Positions 14,384 through 21,866 of a stretch of 64,000 bases of DNA are shown in pieces. Both the position numbers and the translations under genes were made by a program. The notes below the pieces were generated by a model that saw only the letters and a list, made by a program, of their open reading frames with translations, made no database searches and was not told where the DNA came from. Each line of letters begins with the position of its first letter. Position 1 is the first letter of the stretch. Source of the DNA: JANXMY01 sp965246745 (GTDB lineage Bacteria; Armatimonadota; Armatimonadia; Armatimonadales; Capsulimonadaceae); assembly GCA_965246745.1 (NCBI GenBank), contig OZ251980.1:2542001-2606000 (forward strand), written 5' to 3'.

Positions 14384-16189
14384 ATGAAAATGACCGGCAG
14401 CCGCGCCTTGTTGGAATGCCTTAAGCGCGAAGGCGTGGATACGATTTTCGGCTACCCCGGCGGGGCCGTCATCCCGCTTTACGACACGCTGTACCAGTTC
14501 CCGGACATCCGGCATATTCTGGTGCGCCACGAGCAGGGCGCGGGCCACATGGCCGAAGGCTACGCGCTCGCCACCGGCAAAGTCGGCGTCTGCCTCGCGA
14601 CTTCGGGGCCGGGCGCGACCAACTTAGTGACGCCGATTGCCGACGCCATGATGGACTCGGTGCCGCTGGTGGCGATCACGGGCCAGGTCAAGACCAATCT
14701 CATCGGCACCGACGCGTTTCAGGAAGCCGACATCACCGGCATCACCATGCCGATCACCAAGCACAACTGGCTGATCAAAGATGTCGAAAAACTGCCCGGC
14801 ATCATTGCCGAAGCGTTCCACATCGCCCGCTCGGGCCGCCCCGGCCCGGTTTTGGTGGACATCCCGCAGGACATTCTTCGCGCCGAGTTTGAATACACGC
14901 CCGTCGAAGAAGTTCATATCCCGAGCTTCAAGCCGACTGTCAAAGGCCACTCCCGGCAGATCGGGCGGGCGGCGGAGCTGATCGGCGAGGCCCAGCGCCC
15001 GCTGCTGTATGTCGGGGGCGGCGCGATTTATTCGGGGGCAAACGAGGAGGTGCGAGCGCTGGCCGAAGCCGCCGACATTCCCGTCGCGACGACTTTGAAG
15101 GGCCTGGGCGCGTTTCCTGAAACCCATGCGCTGTCGCTCGGCATGCTCGGCATGCACGGCACGGCGTACTCGAACTACGCGGTCAGCGAGTGCGATTTAC
15201 TCATTGCGGTCGGCGCACGGTTCGACGACCGCGTGACGGGCAAAGTGGACTCGTGGGTGCCGAATGCCAAGATCATCCATATTGACGTGGACCCCGCCGA
15301 GATCGGCAAAGTGCTGCCCGCCGATGTCCCGATTGTCGGCGATGTGAAGGCCGTCCTGACCGAGCTTTTGAAAGCCGTCGCGCCGATGAAGCACGACGAG
15401 TGGAATGCCCGTGTCCGGCAGTGGAAGGCCGACTTTCCGCTGCACTACCCCAATGACGGGGTCCTGCACGGCCAGTATGTGATTGAGCAGATCGGCGAAG
15501 TCGCGGACCACAACGGCATTGTCGTCACCGATGTCGGCCAGCACCAGATGTGGGCCGCCCAGTTTTACAAATGCCGCCGCCCGCGCCAGTTTGTGACTTC
15601 CGGCGGCCTCGGCACGATGGGCTTCGGCCTGCCGGCGTCCATCGGGGCGCAGTTCGGCTCCCCTGACACGCCGGTCTTCTGCGTTTCCGGCGACGGCTCG
15701 ATCCAAATGTGCATCCAAGAGCTGATGGTCGCGACGATTTACAAGCTGCCGATCAAAATCTGCATTTTGAACAATACGTATCTCGGCATGGTCCGCCAGT
15801 GGCAGGAATTGTTCTGGGACTCGCACTATTCCAGCGTTGACCTCGAAGCGTCCCCGGACTTCCTGAAGCTGGCCGAAGCCTACGGCGCTCACGGCCTGCG
15901 CTGCTCCACGCCGTCGGCCGTCAAAGCGACTTTGGAAGAAGCCATGTCCATCACCGACCGCCCGACCGTGATTGATTTCCGCATTGCCAAAGAAGAAAAC
16001 GTCTACCCGATGATCCCGAGCGGCGGCACCATTTCCCAAATGGTCGTCTCCCGCCCCGAAGGCATGGTCCCGCTGGACACCTACATGGCAAGCGAAGTTT
16101 ACATGGACGACGAAGACACGCGCCCGGCTCGCGAAGACGAAAAAACCGAGCGCATCCCCGCCTACGCCGGCCAGGAAGCGCTAGGGTAA
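14384..16189 (+). CDS. ilvB: Acetolactate synthase, large (catalytic) subunit
   Basis: 601 residues; condenses pyruvate (or pyruvate plus 2-ketobutyrate) in valine/leucine/isoleucine synthesis using ThDP and FAD. The N-terminal ThDP glutamate is in 'RHEQGAGHMAEGYA'. 'LATSGPGATNLVTPIADAMM' and the C-terminal ThDP motif 'GDGSIQMCIQELM..NN' are intact. The C-terminus extends about 30 residues beyond the usual end with an acidic tail. It is transcribed behind the T-box. Its regulatory subunit gene ilvN lies 1.5 kb downstream, separated by a toxin-antitoxin-like cassette. Confidence 0.97.
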   Translation: MKMTGSRALLECLKREGVDTIFGYPGGAVIPLYDTLYQFPDIRHILVRHEQGAGHMAEGYALATGKVGVCLATSGPGATNLVTPIADAMMDSVPLVAITGQVKTNLIGTDAFQEADITGITMPITKHNWLIKDVEKLPGIIAEAFHIARSGRPGPVLVDIPQDILRAEFEYTPVEEVHIPSFKPTVKGHSRQIGRAAELIGEAQRPLLYVGGGAIYSGANEEVRALAEAADIPVATTLKGLGAFPETHALSLGMLGMHGTAYSNYAVSECDLLIAVGARFDDRVTGKVDSWVPNAKIIHIDVDPAEIGKVLPADVPIVGDVKAVLTELLKAVAPMKHDEWNARVRQWKADFPLHYPNDGVLHGQYVIEQIGEVADHNGIVVTDVGQHQMWAAQFYKCRRPRQFVTSGGLGTMGFGLPASIGAQFGSPDTPVFCVSGDGSIQMCIQELMVATIYKLPIKICILNNTYLGMVRQWQELFWDSHYSSVDLEASPDFLKLAEAYGAHGLRCSTPSAVKATLEEAMSITDRPTVIDFRIAKEENVYPMIPSGGTISQMVVSRPEGMVPLDTYMASEVYMDDEDTRPAREDEKTERIPAYAGQEALG

Positions 16190-16194
16190 TCACT

Positions 16195-16752
16195 TTGGAT
16201 TATGTCGCGATTTATGATCAGGAAACCTACCTCTTTGAGACGGTGCATAATCGTTTTCACGAGCAAGGTTTCCTATCAGCCTTTGACTTTTTTTGCATCA
16301 TTATCTGGAAGGCAAATCGCGCCAAATCAAAAATAGCAAAGAGGTTATTAGCGAACGGATACAACAGTTTAGATATTGCTGTTCACGACCTGACAAAAGG
16401 GGTTTTTGGTTGCGCTTCATCAAAAGAAAGGCTACAGTATCTTTGGAATGGCGGGTTCTATTTACCGATGGCTTCCGCTATTCTGACTGTGTTGTACCCG
16501 GATGAGTTCAGCGTCTATGATGTGCGCGTCTGCGGAGAGTTGGGTGGCTTCTCAGAACTGAGCAACATTACCAAGTTCGAGAGATTATGGCCTCGTTACT
16601 TGGAGTTTTTGCAGGCTGTGGAAAGAGCTGCTCCTGAAGGGCTGACGCTTCGTGATAAAGATCGCTATCTGTGGGGCAAGTCGTTCAGTTGCCAACTGGT
16701 TAATGACATTGGCAGCAAGTTCTCAACACTCTCAGAGGAGATTGAAATATGA
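16195..16752 (+). CDS. Hypothetical protein leading the inserted VapBC-like cassette
   Basis: 185 residues from TTG 16195, five bases after ilvB. The base composition is clearly AT-richer than ilvB and codon use differs, suggesting transfer. Features: 'FCIIIWKANRAKSKIAKRLL' and 'LPMASAILTVLYPDEFSVYD' followed by 'VRVCGEL'. The latter resembles a helical motif in small proteins of restriction or defence loci, but I cannot name the family. Its stop overlaps the start of the antitoxin-like gene (ATGA), so it belongs to the same translational unit. Confidence 0.72.
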   Translation: MDYVAIYDQETYLFETVHNRFHEQGFLSAFDFFCIIIWKANRAKSKIAKRLLANGYNSLDIAVHDLTKGVFGCASSKERLQYLWNGGFYLPMASAILTVLYPDEFSVYDVRVCGELGGFSELSNITKFERLWPRYLEFLQAVERAAPEGLTLRDKDRYLWGKSFSCQLVNDIGSKFSTLSEEIEI

Positions 16753-17039
16753 CCATGACGATTGACATTTCGCCGGAAGTTCAGGCGAGGCTCGAAGCGG
16801 AAGCGGCGAAGCGGAAGCAGACACCGGAAGAATATGCACGAGCTTTAGTCGAAAAGAGTCTGCCGCTTACGGCGCGGCCGGGCCGTGCGTGGAGCGAAAT
16901 CGCAGGGACAGTACCGTATCCGATGGTTGGGGAAGATGCACAGGCTTGGGTGACGCGGACGCGCCGAGAAGGTGACGAGCACCGCGAGCGCATGCTCAAC
17001 CGGGGCGGAACGCCGGACGCTTCCCAGGATAAACCATGA
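16749..17039 (+). CDS. VapB-like antitoxin
   Basis: 96 residues. The N-terminal 'TIDISPEVQARLEAEAAKRK' then 'TPEEYARALVEKSL' is a ribbon-helix-helix-like DNA-binding segment; the C-terminus is charged and probably disordered, as in antitoxins that wrap a PIN toxin. The ATGA overlaps with both neighbours (16749-16752 and 17036-17039) support a toxin-antitoxin operon. Neutralising activity is inferred from its position before a PIN protein. Confidence 0.8.
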   Translation: MTMTIDISPEVQARLEAEAAKRKQTPEEYARALVEKSLPLTARPGRAWSEIAGTVPYPMVGEDAQAWVTRTRREGDEHRERMLNRGGTPDASQDKP

Positions 17040-17482
17040 CAATCACTGACGCTTTTGATGGCGTCTCGCGCCTATTCTTAGATACGGCACCTGTGATCTA
17101 CTTTGTCGAGCGGAATCTTGCTTATGTTGACATTGTGGATGCTGCCTTTCGTTACATTGATCAAAGCCTGCTGGAAGCAGTTGCGTCTCCAGTTACTTTG
17201 GCAGAATGTCTGATCTATCCAATTCGTCAGCAAGACATCGCCTCGCAGCAGAATTTTATTGACCTCATCACGGCGGGCAATAACACAGAGTTTGTTGTCA
17301 TAGATCAAGACATGGCTCGAAGGGCGGCGGAACTGCGGGCACGGTACAATCTCTTGCTGCCAGACGCTTTTCAAGCAGCGGTGGCGATTGTTTCTGGGTG
17401 CGATGCACTCTTGACCAATGATCGCGGCTTTCAGCGTGTCGGTGAATTGAAGATACTGCTTTTAGACGACCTGACGCTATGA
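17036..17482 (+). CDS. PIN-domain toxin, VapC-like
   Basis: 148 residues. 'LFLDTAPVIYFVE' carries the first catalytic Asp, 'TLAECLIYP' the conserved Glu, and 'LLPDAFQAAVAIVSGCDALL' with 'TNDRGFQRV' the C-terminal acidic residues. All four acidic positions of the PIN RNase site are present, so it is likely active. Family knowledge: VapC toxins cleave tRNA or rRNA. It starts inside the stop of the antitoxin gene. Confidence 0.9.
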   Translation: MTITDAFDGVSRLFLDTAPVIYFVERNLAYVDIVDAAFRYIDQSLLEAVASPVTLAECLIYPIRQQDIASQQNFIDLITAGNNTEFVVIDQDMARRAAELRARYNLLLPDAFQAAVAIVSGCDALLTNDRGFQRVGELKILLLDDLTL

Positions 17483-17658
17483 CAACGCCTAATCAGCCCC
17501 CGGCGGAACCGACGCCTCTTTATGAGCCGATGACGCTTGCGGATATGGGCGAAAACGAGACGGAAGAAGAGGAATGGGCAGGCTGGCAGGCGCTTTCTTA
17601 CCGCTCACTTTGGGAGTTGTGGGACAACGAACAAGACGCAATCTACGACACACTTTGA
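17479..17658 (+). CDS. 59-residue acidic protein, antitoxin-like, coupled to vapC
   Basis: Starts with ATGA overlapping the PIN gene stop. It is strongly acidic in the middle ('DMGENETEEEEWAGWQALSY') and ends 'SLWELWDNEQDAIYDTL'. From memory, the C-terminal 'S..sL...WDN..DAIYD' pattern is common to small proteins preceding MazF/PemK-type toxins in cyanobacteria and relatives, so it may be an orphan antitoxin. No second toxin follows; ilvN does. Its genuineness rests on the coupled start and the motif. Confidence 0.65.
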   Translation: MTTPNQPPAEPTPLYEPMTLADMGENETEEEEWAGWQALSYRSLWELWDNEQDAIYDTL

Positions 17659-17694
17659 CGGCATGAGGCCGCAGATACAAGGAGCAAAGGCGCT

Positions 17695-18201
17695 TTGCAG
17701 CAGCAGATGACAACTAATCAGCATACCATCACAGTTTTGGTAGACAACAAGCCGGGGGTGCTTTCGCGCGTTTCCGGGCTGTTCTCGCGCCGGGGCTACA
17801 ATATCGAAAGCCTTGCGGTTTCGATTACCGAGAACCCGGAGCTGTCGCGGATGACCCTGGTGGTCAACGGCGACGAGGGGGAAGTGGAGCAGATCACGAA
17901 GCAGCTTCATAAGCTGATTGAAGTGTCCAAAGTCCAGGACTACATCAATATCCCGATCATTGCCCGCGAGCTGGCCTTGATCAAAGTCAACGCTTTGGTG
18001 GAGAATCGGACCGCGCTTTTGCAGCTTGTGGAAGTCTTTCGGGGCCGGGTGATTGACATGTCCGAAAAGACCTTTGTGATTGAGCTGACCGGCGCGGGCG
18101 ACAAAATTGATGCGTTTGAAAAGCTGCTGGAGCCTTACGGCATCCGGGAATTAGTCCGCACGGGCCGGATCGCGATGGCGCGGGGCGTCCGGGGCATTTA
18201 A
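17695..18201 (+). CDS. ilvN: Acetolactate synthase, small regulatory subunit
   Basis: 168 residues from TTG 17695, chosen because AAGGAG (17679-17684) is ten bases upstream; ATG 17707 is the alternative. The ACT domain 'HTITVLVDNKPGVLSRVSGL' with 'FSRRGYNIESLAV' and the C-terminal domain ending 'VRTGRIAMARG' are complete. It confers valine feedback inhibition on IlvB. It is separated from ilvB by the inserted cassette at 16195-17658. Confidence 0.96.
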   Translation: MQQQMTTNQHTITVLVDNKPGVLSRVSGLFSRRGYNIESLAVSITENPELSRMTLVVNGDEGEVEQITKQLHKLIEVSKVQDYINIPIIARELALIKVNALVENRTALLQLVEVFRGRVIDMSEKTFVIELTGAGDKIDAFEKLLEPYGIRELVRTGRIAMARGVRGI

Positions 18202-18215
18202 GCGCAGTTCAAGCC

Positions 18216-18560
18216 ATGAAAGAGCTGATTAGTCTCCCTCAAGCCCATCTGCTGATGCTCGGCATTCTGGCACTGGCCCCGTTACTCGGGTTAGGCTGGG
18301 GCTTTGCCAACAAGCGCCTTGCGCTCGGCCTGGCCGTCGGCGTTTTAGCCGGCGGCGGCAACTACGCCCTTTGGACGGTCTACAACGCCGTCACGCAGAA
18401 GCTGGGCCTCGACACGGTTGCCAATCTGCTGGTCAATTTGGGCTTGTTTATCGCGATTGGGATTATCTTCGGGATCGGCGCAGGCGTTTACTCGGCGCGA
18501 AAACAGACACTTCACGGAGGAGACGGCGATGGCGACGTGGCAGGAGATCGGGAGCAATAA
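18216..18560 (+). CDS. Small membrane protein of unknown function
   Basis: 114 residues with three predicted membrane helices: 'AHLLMLGILALAPLLGLGWG', 'LALGLAVGVLAGGGNYALWT' and 'LGLFIAIGIIFGIGAGVY', then a short hydrophilic tail. The tail overlaps the start of the HEPN gene (18529) by 32 bp. No motif is recognised. It is 14 bp downstream of ilvN. Confidence 0.65.
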   Translation: MKELISLPQAHLLMLGILALAPLLGLGWGFANKRLALGLAVGVLAGGGNYALWTVYNAVTQKLGLDTVANLLVNLGLFIAIGIIFGIGAGVYSARKQTLHGGDGDGDVAGDREQ

Positions 18561-18912
18561 CTTTCGCGCGGCGGTCGCGCTGTACGACGGCGGGTACTAC
18601 CGGAACGCGGTCAGCCGCTTTTACTACGCGGCGTTTTCGGCGCTGACGCATGAGCTGATACGTCGCGGCGCACGCCCGGCATTTCGTGACAACCGGAACA
18701 CTCCCGGCCATACCGAGCTGCCCCGGCTGATCCGTGCGTATTTCACGCACCTGAGCACGGGGCGTGCAGCAAATTTTACGGTGCTTGTGACGGCATTGTA
18801 TTTGGACCGGCTGGCCGCAGACTACTCGCTGATTCGCGTGGACAAGCAAAGCTGCCGGGACTCGTATTTAGCGGCAAAAAAGATTTTCAACTACCTGGGG
18901 GTGCCGGTATGA
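18529..18912 (+). CDS. HEPN-like domain protein (copy 1 of tandem pair)
   Basis: 127 residues from ATG 18529, with GGAGG eight bases upstream. The helical pattern 'YYRNAVSRFYYAAFSALTHE' is that of HEPN-type four-helix domains (R...YYA.f), followed by 'TPGHTELPRLIRAYF' and a C-terminal helix 'CRDSYLAAKKIFNYL'. HEPN proteins are commonly RNases or NTase partners in defence and toxin-antitoxin systems. No minimal nucleotidyltransferase is adjacent; instead the stop overlaps (ATGA) a small partner gene. The pair is repeated at 19210-19906. Toxin function is inference. Confidence 0.75.
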   Translation: MATWQEIGSNNFRAAVALYDGGYYRNAVSRFYYAAFSALTHELIRRGARPAFRDNRNTPGHTELPRLIRAYFTHLSTGRAANFTVLVTALYLDRLAADYSLIRVDKQSCRDSYLAAKKIFNYLGVPV

Positions 18913-19169
18913 GCGAAGCGGAAACGATGAACGAGACATTAAATATTGTTGAAGAGTACGTCAACCGGCATCAGCCGAGCGACTATCGCCTCAATGTGTC
19001 TCGCCTCGGGGCGCAGCATGAAGGCGACTGGTGGTATGTGGTCGTCACCCCCGAGCCGCCGGACATCCGCCTGCGCGATTACCGAGATTTGATGGAACAA
19101 GTCGAAGAAGACATCGAAAGCGAGAAGCAGCTTAAAGTTTTGCTCGTGCCGAACCTGCCCGGCGACTAG
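18909..19169 (+). CDS. 'WWYVVV' partner protein (copy 1)
   Basis: 86 residues, ATGA-coupled to the HEPN gene. The core 'HEGDWWYVVVTPEPPDIRLR' followed by 'DYRDLMEQVEEDIE' and 'LKVLLVPNLPGD' recurs in the paralogue at 19601-19906. The predicted order is helix, strands with a WWYVVV core, an acidic helix and a terminal strand: a compact alpha/beta fold. I know of no named family. An antitoxin-like or adaptor role is suggested only by genetic coupling. Confidence 0.7.
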   Translation: MSEAETMNETLNIVEEYVNRHQPSDYRLNVSRLGAQHEGDWWYVVVTPEPPDIRLRDYRDLMEQVEEDIESEKQLKVLLVPNLPGD

Positions 19170-19209
19170 GGAATTTTTACAGGGAATTTTCATCACGGAG
19201 GAGAAGACA

Positions 19210-19604
19210 ATGGCGACATGGCGGGAGATCGGAACTGACAGCTTTCGGGCCGGGCAGGAGGCATTGACCGGCAGGCGCTACCGCAGCAGCGTCAGCCGCT
19301 CTTATTATGCCGCCTTTTCGCTGCTGACTCATGAGCTGGCGCGGACCGGAGTGGTTTTCAGGCACGGGCGTCAGACTCCCTCCCATGCCGAGATGGCTGA
19401 TCTTGTTACTACGCACCTCTTGTTACTACGCACCTCACACAGTTCACGGAAGTGCGTCGCCGCGCGATTGCCCTTCTTGCCCTGCGGCTATATCGCCTCC
19501 GGCTGGATGCGGATTACTCCGTTCAGCGTATAGACCGCCGCAATGCCGAAAACGCCATACGCGACGCGGCGAAGATTTTTCGCTATTTTGGAGTGAATCC
19601 ATGA
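19210..19604 (+). pseudogene. HEPN-like copy 2, frameshifted by a 17-bp tandem duplication
   Basis: Starts 'MATWREIGTDSFRAGQEALT' and aligns with copy 1 through 'AEMADLVTTHL'. The sequence ttgttactacgcacctc then occurs twice in tandem (19403-19419, 19420-19436), shifting the frame. Removing one copy restores an uninterrupted frame ending 'AKIFRYFGVNP' that aligns with copy 1 to its last residue, with the stop at 19602-19604 overlapping the partner's ATG. Without restoration the frame ends at 19533. The ribosome-binding site and start are intact, so a truncated product of about 107 residues may be made. Confidence 0.85.
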
Positions 19605-19906
19605 ACCTGACTGTTGCCGAACAAAACAACACGGGACAAAACTACAAAGCCCAGGAAGTTGCTGAACGTGTCCAAACACGCCTTACACCTTACCAGCCTG
19701 CCGAGGCCGCGCTGGAAGTGCTGCCAAATTATGTGCATCAGGAAGGCCGCTGGTGGTATGTCGTTGTTCCCGCCAGCAAAGGCATCGTGAGCGCCTCCGA
19801 TTACAACCGACGTATCGAGAAAGCGGAGCGCGACCTTTATAAGATGGATGCCCTGCGCGTCGGCATCCTGCCGGTCGTGCCGGACTGGATGGACACGCAC
19901 AAGTAG
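19601..19906 (+). CDS. 'WWYVVV' partner protein (copy 2)
   Basis: 101 residues from ATG 19601, which overlaps the ancestral HEPN stop (ATGA). 'HQEGRWWYVVVPASKGIVSA' then 'DYNRRIEKAERDLYKM' and 'LRVGILPVVPDWMD' align with copy 1 through the same core. The N-terminus is about 15 residues longer. The frame can be read upstream to 19331, but that part is the shifted HEPN sequence. The partner stays open although its HEPN mate is broken. Confidence 0.72.
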   Translation: MNLTVAEQNNTGQNYKAQEVAERVQTRLTPYQPAEAALEVLPNYVHQEGRWWYVVVPASKGIVSASDYNRRIEKAERDLYKMDALRVGILPVVPDWMDTHK

Positions 19907-19920
19907 CACGGAAAACGGCT

Positions 19921-20640
19921 ATGTTCAGCGCACAAGATTTCGCCGCCCGCCTGTCCGCCCGTACAGATCGCTGGTCTCTGCTTAAAGACTTTGTCGCCGA
20001 GTGGCATAAGCCGCTTGAAGAGGGCGACGGCTACTCAGCGGCAGAGATTGACGCGGCGGAAAAGCGGCTCGGAGTGAAGTTGCCGGAAGCGCTGCGGGAA
20101 TGGTATACGCTTGCGGGGCGGCGAAAAGACATCACTGCCGCGCAAAATTTCCTGCGCCTGCCGGAGCGCTTGTATCAGGCGCAGGAATATCTGGAACAAA
20201 GCATCTGCGAAGTTATCTACTTTTACACGGAAAATCAGGCAGTTGTCAATTGGGGCGTCCTTGTCAGCGATCTTATTTTGGATGACCCGCCGGTCTATCT
20301 TGACGAAACCGGAGCTATCGAGAACCAAACCCTGTCCGAGTTTATTACGCAGATGGTTGTTCTGGAAACGGCGTGTTTCGGCACTGCGTTCGGCGGAAAC
20401 AGTGCCGCAGACTTGAAGGCGCTTGAAACTGTCGAGCAGAATTTCGTGCCGCTCGGCTTTCCAAAATGGCGCTGGCCGGCTTCTTCTTCCTGCTTGTATG
20501 GCGGAAAGGATGTTTTAATAGAAACCGAAACTTCGCCGAACGGCTACCGTTGGATTTGGGTCGGCGCAGGCAGCCGCGAAGTGTTGCAGAAAACTGCAAG
20601 CCTATTTTCCCTGGACTGGGAATGCCTCAATTTAGACTGA
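19921..20640 (+). CDS. SMI1/KNR4 (SUKH) domain protein
   Basis: 239 residues. 'GYSAAEIDAAEKRLGVKLPE' then 'ALREWYTLAGRRKD' is the classic SUKH N-terminal motif, followed by 'EVIYFYTENQAVVNWGVLV'. SUKH proteins are frequent immunity proteins of contact-dependent or polymorphic toxins, but no such toxin gene lies nearby. It is 14 bp after the second WWYVVV gene and upstream of ilvC, so it may belong to the same cargo block. The C-terminus (about residues 150-239) is not recognised. Confidence 0.8.
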   Translation: MFSAQDFAARLSARTDRWSLLKDFVAEWHKPLEEGDGYSAAEIDAAEKRLGVKLPEALREWYTLAGRRKDITAAQNFLRLPERLYQAQEYLEQSICEVIYFYTENQAVVNWGVLVSDLILDDPPVYLDETGAIENQTLSEFITQMVVLETACFGTAFGGNSAADLKALETVEQNFVPLGFPKWRWPASSSCLYGGKDVLIETETSPNGYRWIWVGAGSREVLQKTASLFSLDWECLNLD

Positions 20641-20677
20641 AATTTAGACTGATAACACGAGGAGAATACACAAACAC

Positions 20678-21691
20678 ATGGCCGCGAAGGTTTATTACGA
20701 CACTGATGCCGATTTAGGGTTTTTAGAGGGCAAGAAGCTCGCCGTCATCGGCTACGGCTCGCAGGGACACGCGCACTCGCTGAACCTCCGCGACAGCGGG
20801 ATGGATGTGCGGGTCGGGCTGCGGCCCGGCTCGAAGCGCTGGGCGCAGGCCGAGGAAGCGGGATTGGTAGTAAAGAGCGTCGAGGACGCCGCCCAAGAAG
20901 CCGATGTCGTGATGGTGCTCATCAACGACGAAGTGCAGGGCGATGTTTATAAACAAAGCATTGCGCCCAATCTCGTGCCGGGCAATGCGCTGGCGTTCGG
21001 CCACGGCTTCAACATTCATTTCGGGCAAATCCCGCTGAAAGACGGCGTGGATGTGTTTATGACCGCGCCGAAAGGGCCGGGGCACTTGGTCCGGCGGACC
21101 TACACCGAAGGGAAAGGCGTCCCGTGTCTCATCGCGGTCGCGCAGGATGCGACGGGCCATGCCAAAGAGGTCGCGCTGGCGTGGGCCAAAGGCATCGGCG
21201 GCAGCCGGGCGGGGGTCTTGGAGACGACGTTTAAAGAAGAAACCGAGACGGACCTGTTCGGCGAGCAGGCGGTTTTGTGCGGCGGCACGACCGCGCTGGT
21301 CAAAGCGGGATTTGAAACGCTGGTCAACGCCGGGTATCAGCCGGAGATCGCCTACTTTGAGTGTCTGCATGAGCTGAAGCTGATTGTGGATTTGATGTAC
21401 GAAGCGGGCATCGGCGGGATGCGCTACTCGATCTCGGACACGGCGCAGTACGGCGACATGACGCGCGGCCCGCGCATCATCACCGACGCGACCAAAGCGG
21501 AGATGGCCCAAATCCTCAAAGAAATTCAAACGGGACAGTTCGCCCGCGACTGGATTTTGGAGAACAAAGCCAACCGCCCGATGTTCAATGCCCTGGCGGC
21601 GATTGACAATGCGTCGCAGCTTGAATCGGTCGGCAAGCAGCTTCGCGGCCTGATGTCCTGGGTCAAGAAGCCGGACACGGTGAGCGATTGA
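20678..21691 (+). CDS. ilvC: Ketol-acid reductoisomerase (class I)
   Basis: 337 residues, the usual class I length. 'LAVIGYGSQGHAHSLNLRDS' is the nucleotide site; 'GHGFNIHFGQIP', 'APKGPGHLVRRTY', 'ETDLFGEQAVLCGG' and 'ISDTAQYGD' give the Mg-binding and substrate residues. It converts acetolactate or acetohydroxybutyrate to dihydroxy acids with NADPH. GAGGAG lies about 13 bases upstream of the ATG. The 3' end abuts a 54-bp-arm palindromic repeat, which begins at the stop codon. Confidence 0.97.
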   Translation: MAAKVYYDTDADLGFLEGKKLAVIGYGSQGHAHSLNLRDSGMDVRVGLRPGSKRWAQAEEAGLVVKSVEDAAQEADVVMVLINDEVQGDVYKQSIAPNLVPGNALAFGHGFNIHFGQIPLKDGVDVFMTAPKGPGHLVRRTYTEGKGVPCLIAVAQDATGHAKEVALAWAKGIGGSRAGVLETTFKEETETDLFGEQAVLCGGTTALVKAGFETLVNAGYQPEIAYFECLHELKLIVDLMYEAGIGGMRYSISDTAQYGDMTRGPRIITDATKAEMAQILKEIQTGQFARDWILENKANRPMFNALAAIDNASQLESVGKQLRGLMSWVKKPDTVSD

Positions 21692-21845
21692 GAACCCACC
21701 CCGCTCGTTCCTCGCGACCCTCCCGAAGCGGGAAGGTGAAGAGGTTCGGAATGGATGCACAAGCACCGCTTGCTACGTCCTCCTGCTCTGGCCTCTTCAC
21801 CTTCCCGCTTCGGGAGGGTCGCGAGGAACGAGCGGGGTGGGTTCT
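21691..21845. repeat. Palindromic repeat, family D (perfect 54-bp arms)
   Basis: The arm 21691-21744 and the arm 21792-21845 are perfect reverse complements over 54 bp, separated by 47 bp. As RNA it would form a very stable hairpin directly after ilvC. Arm identity implies recent arrival or active maintenance. Confidence 0.93.
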
Positions 21846-21866
21846 GGCGTCTTCTAGGATAAACCA

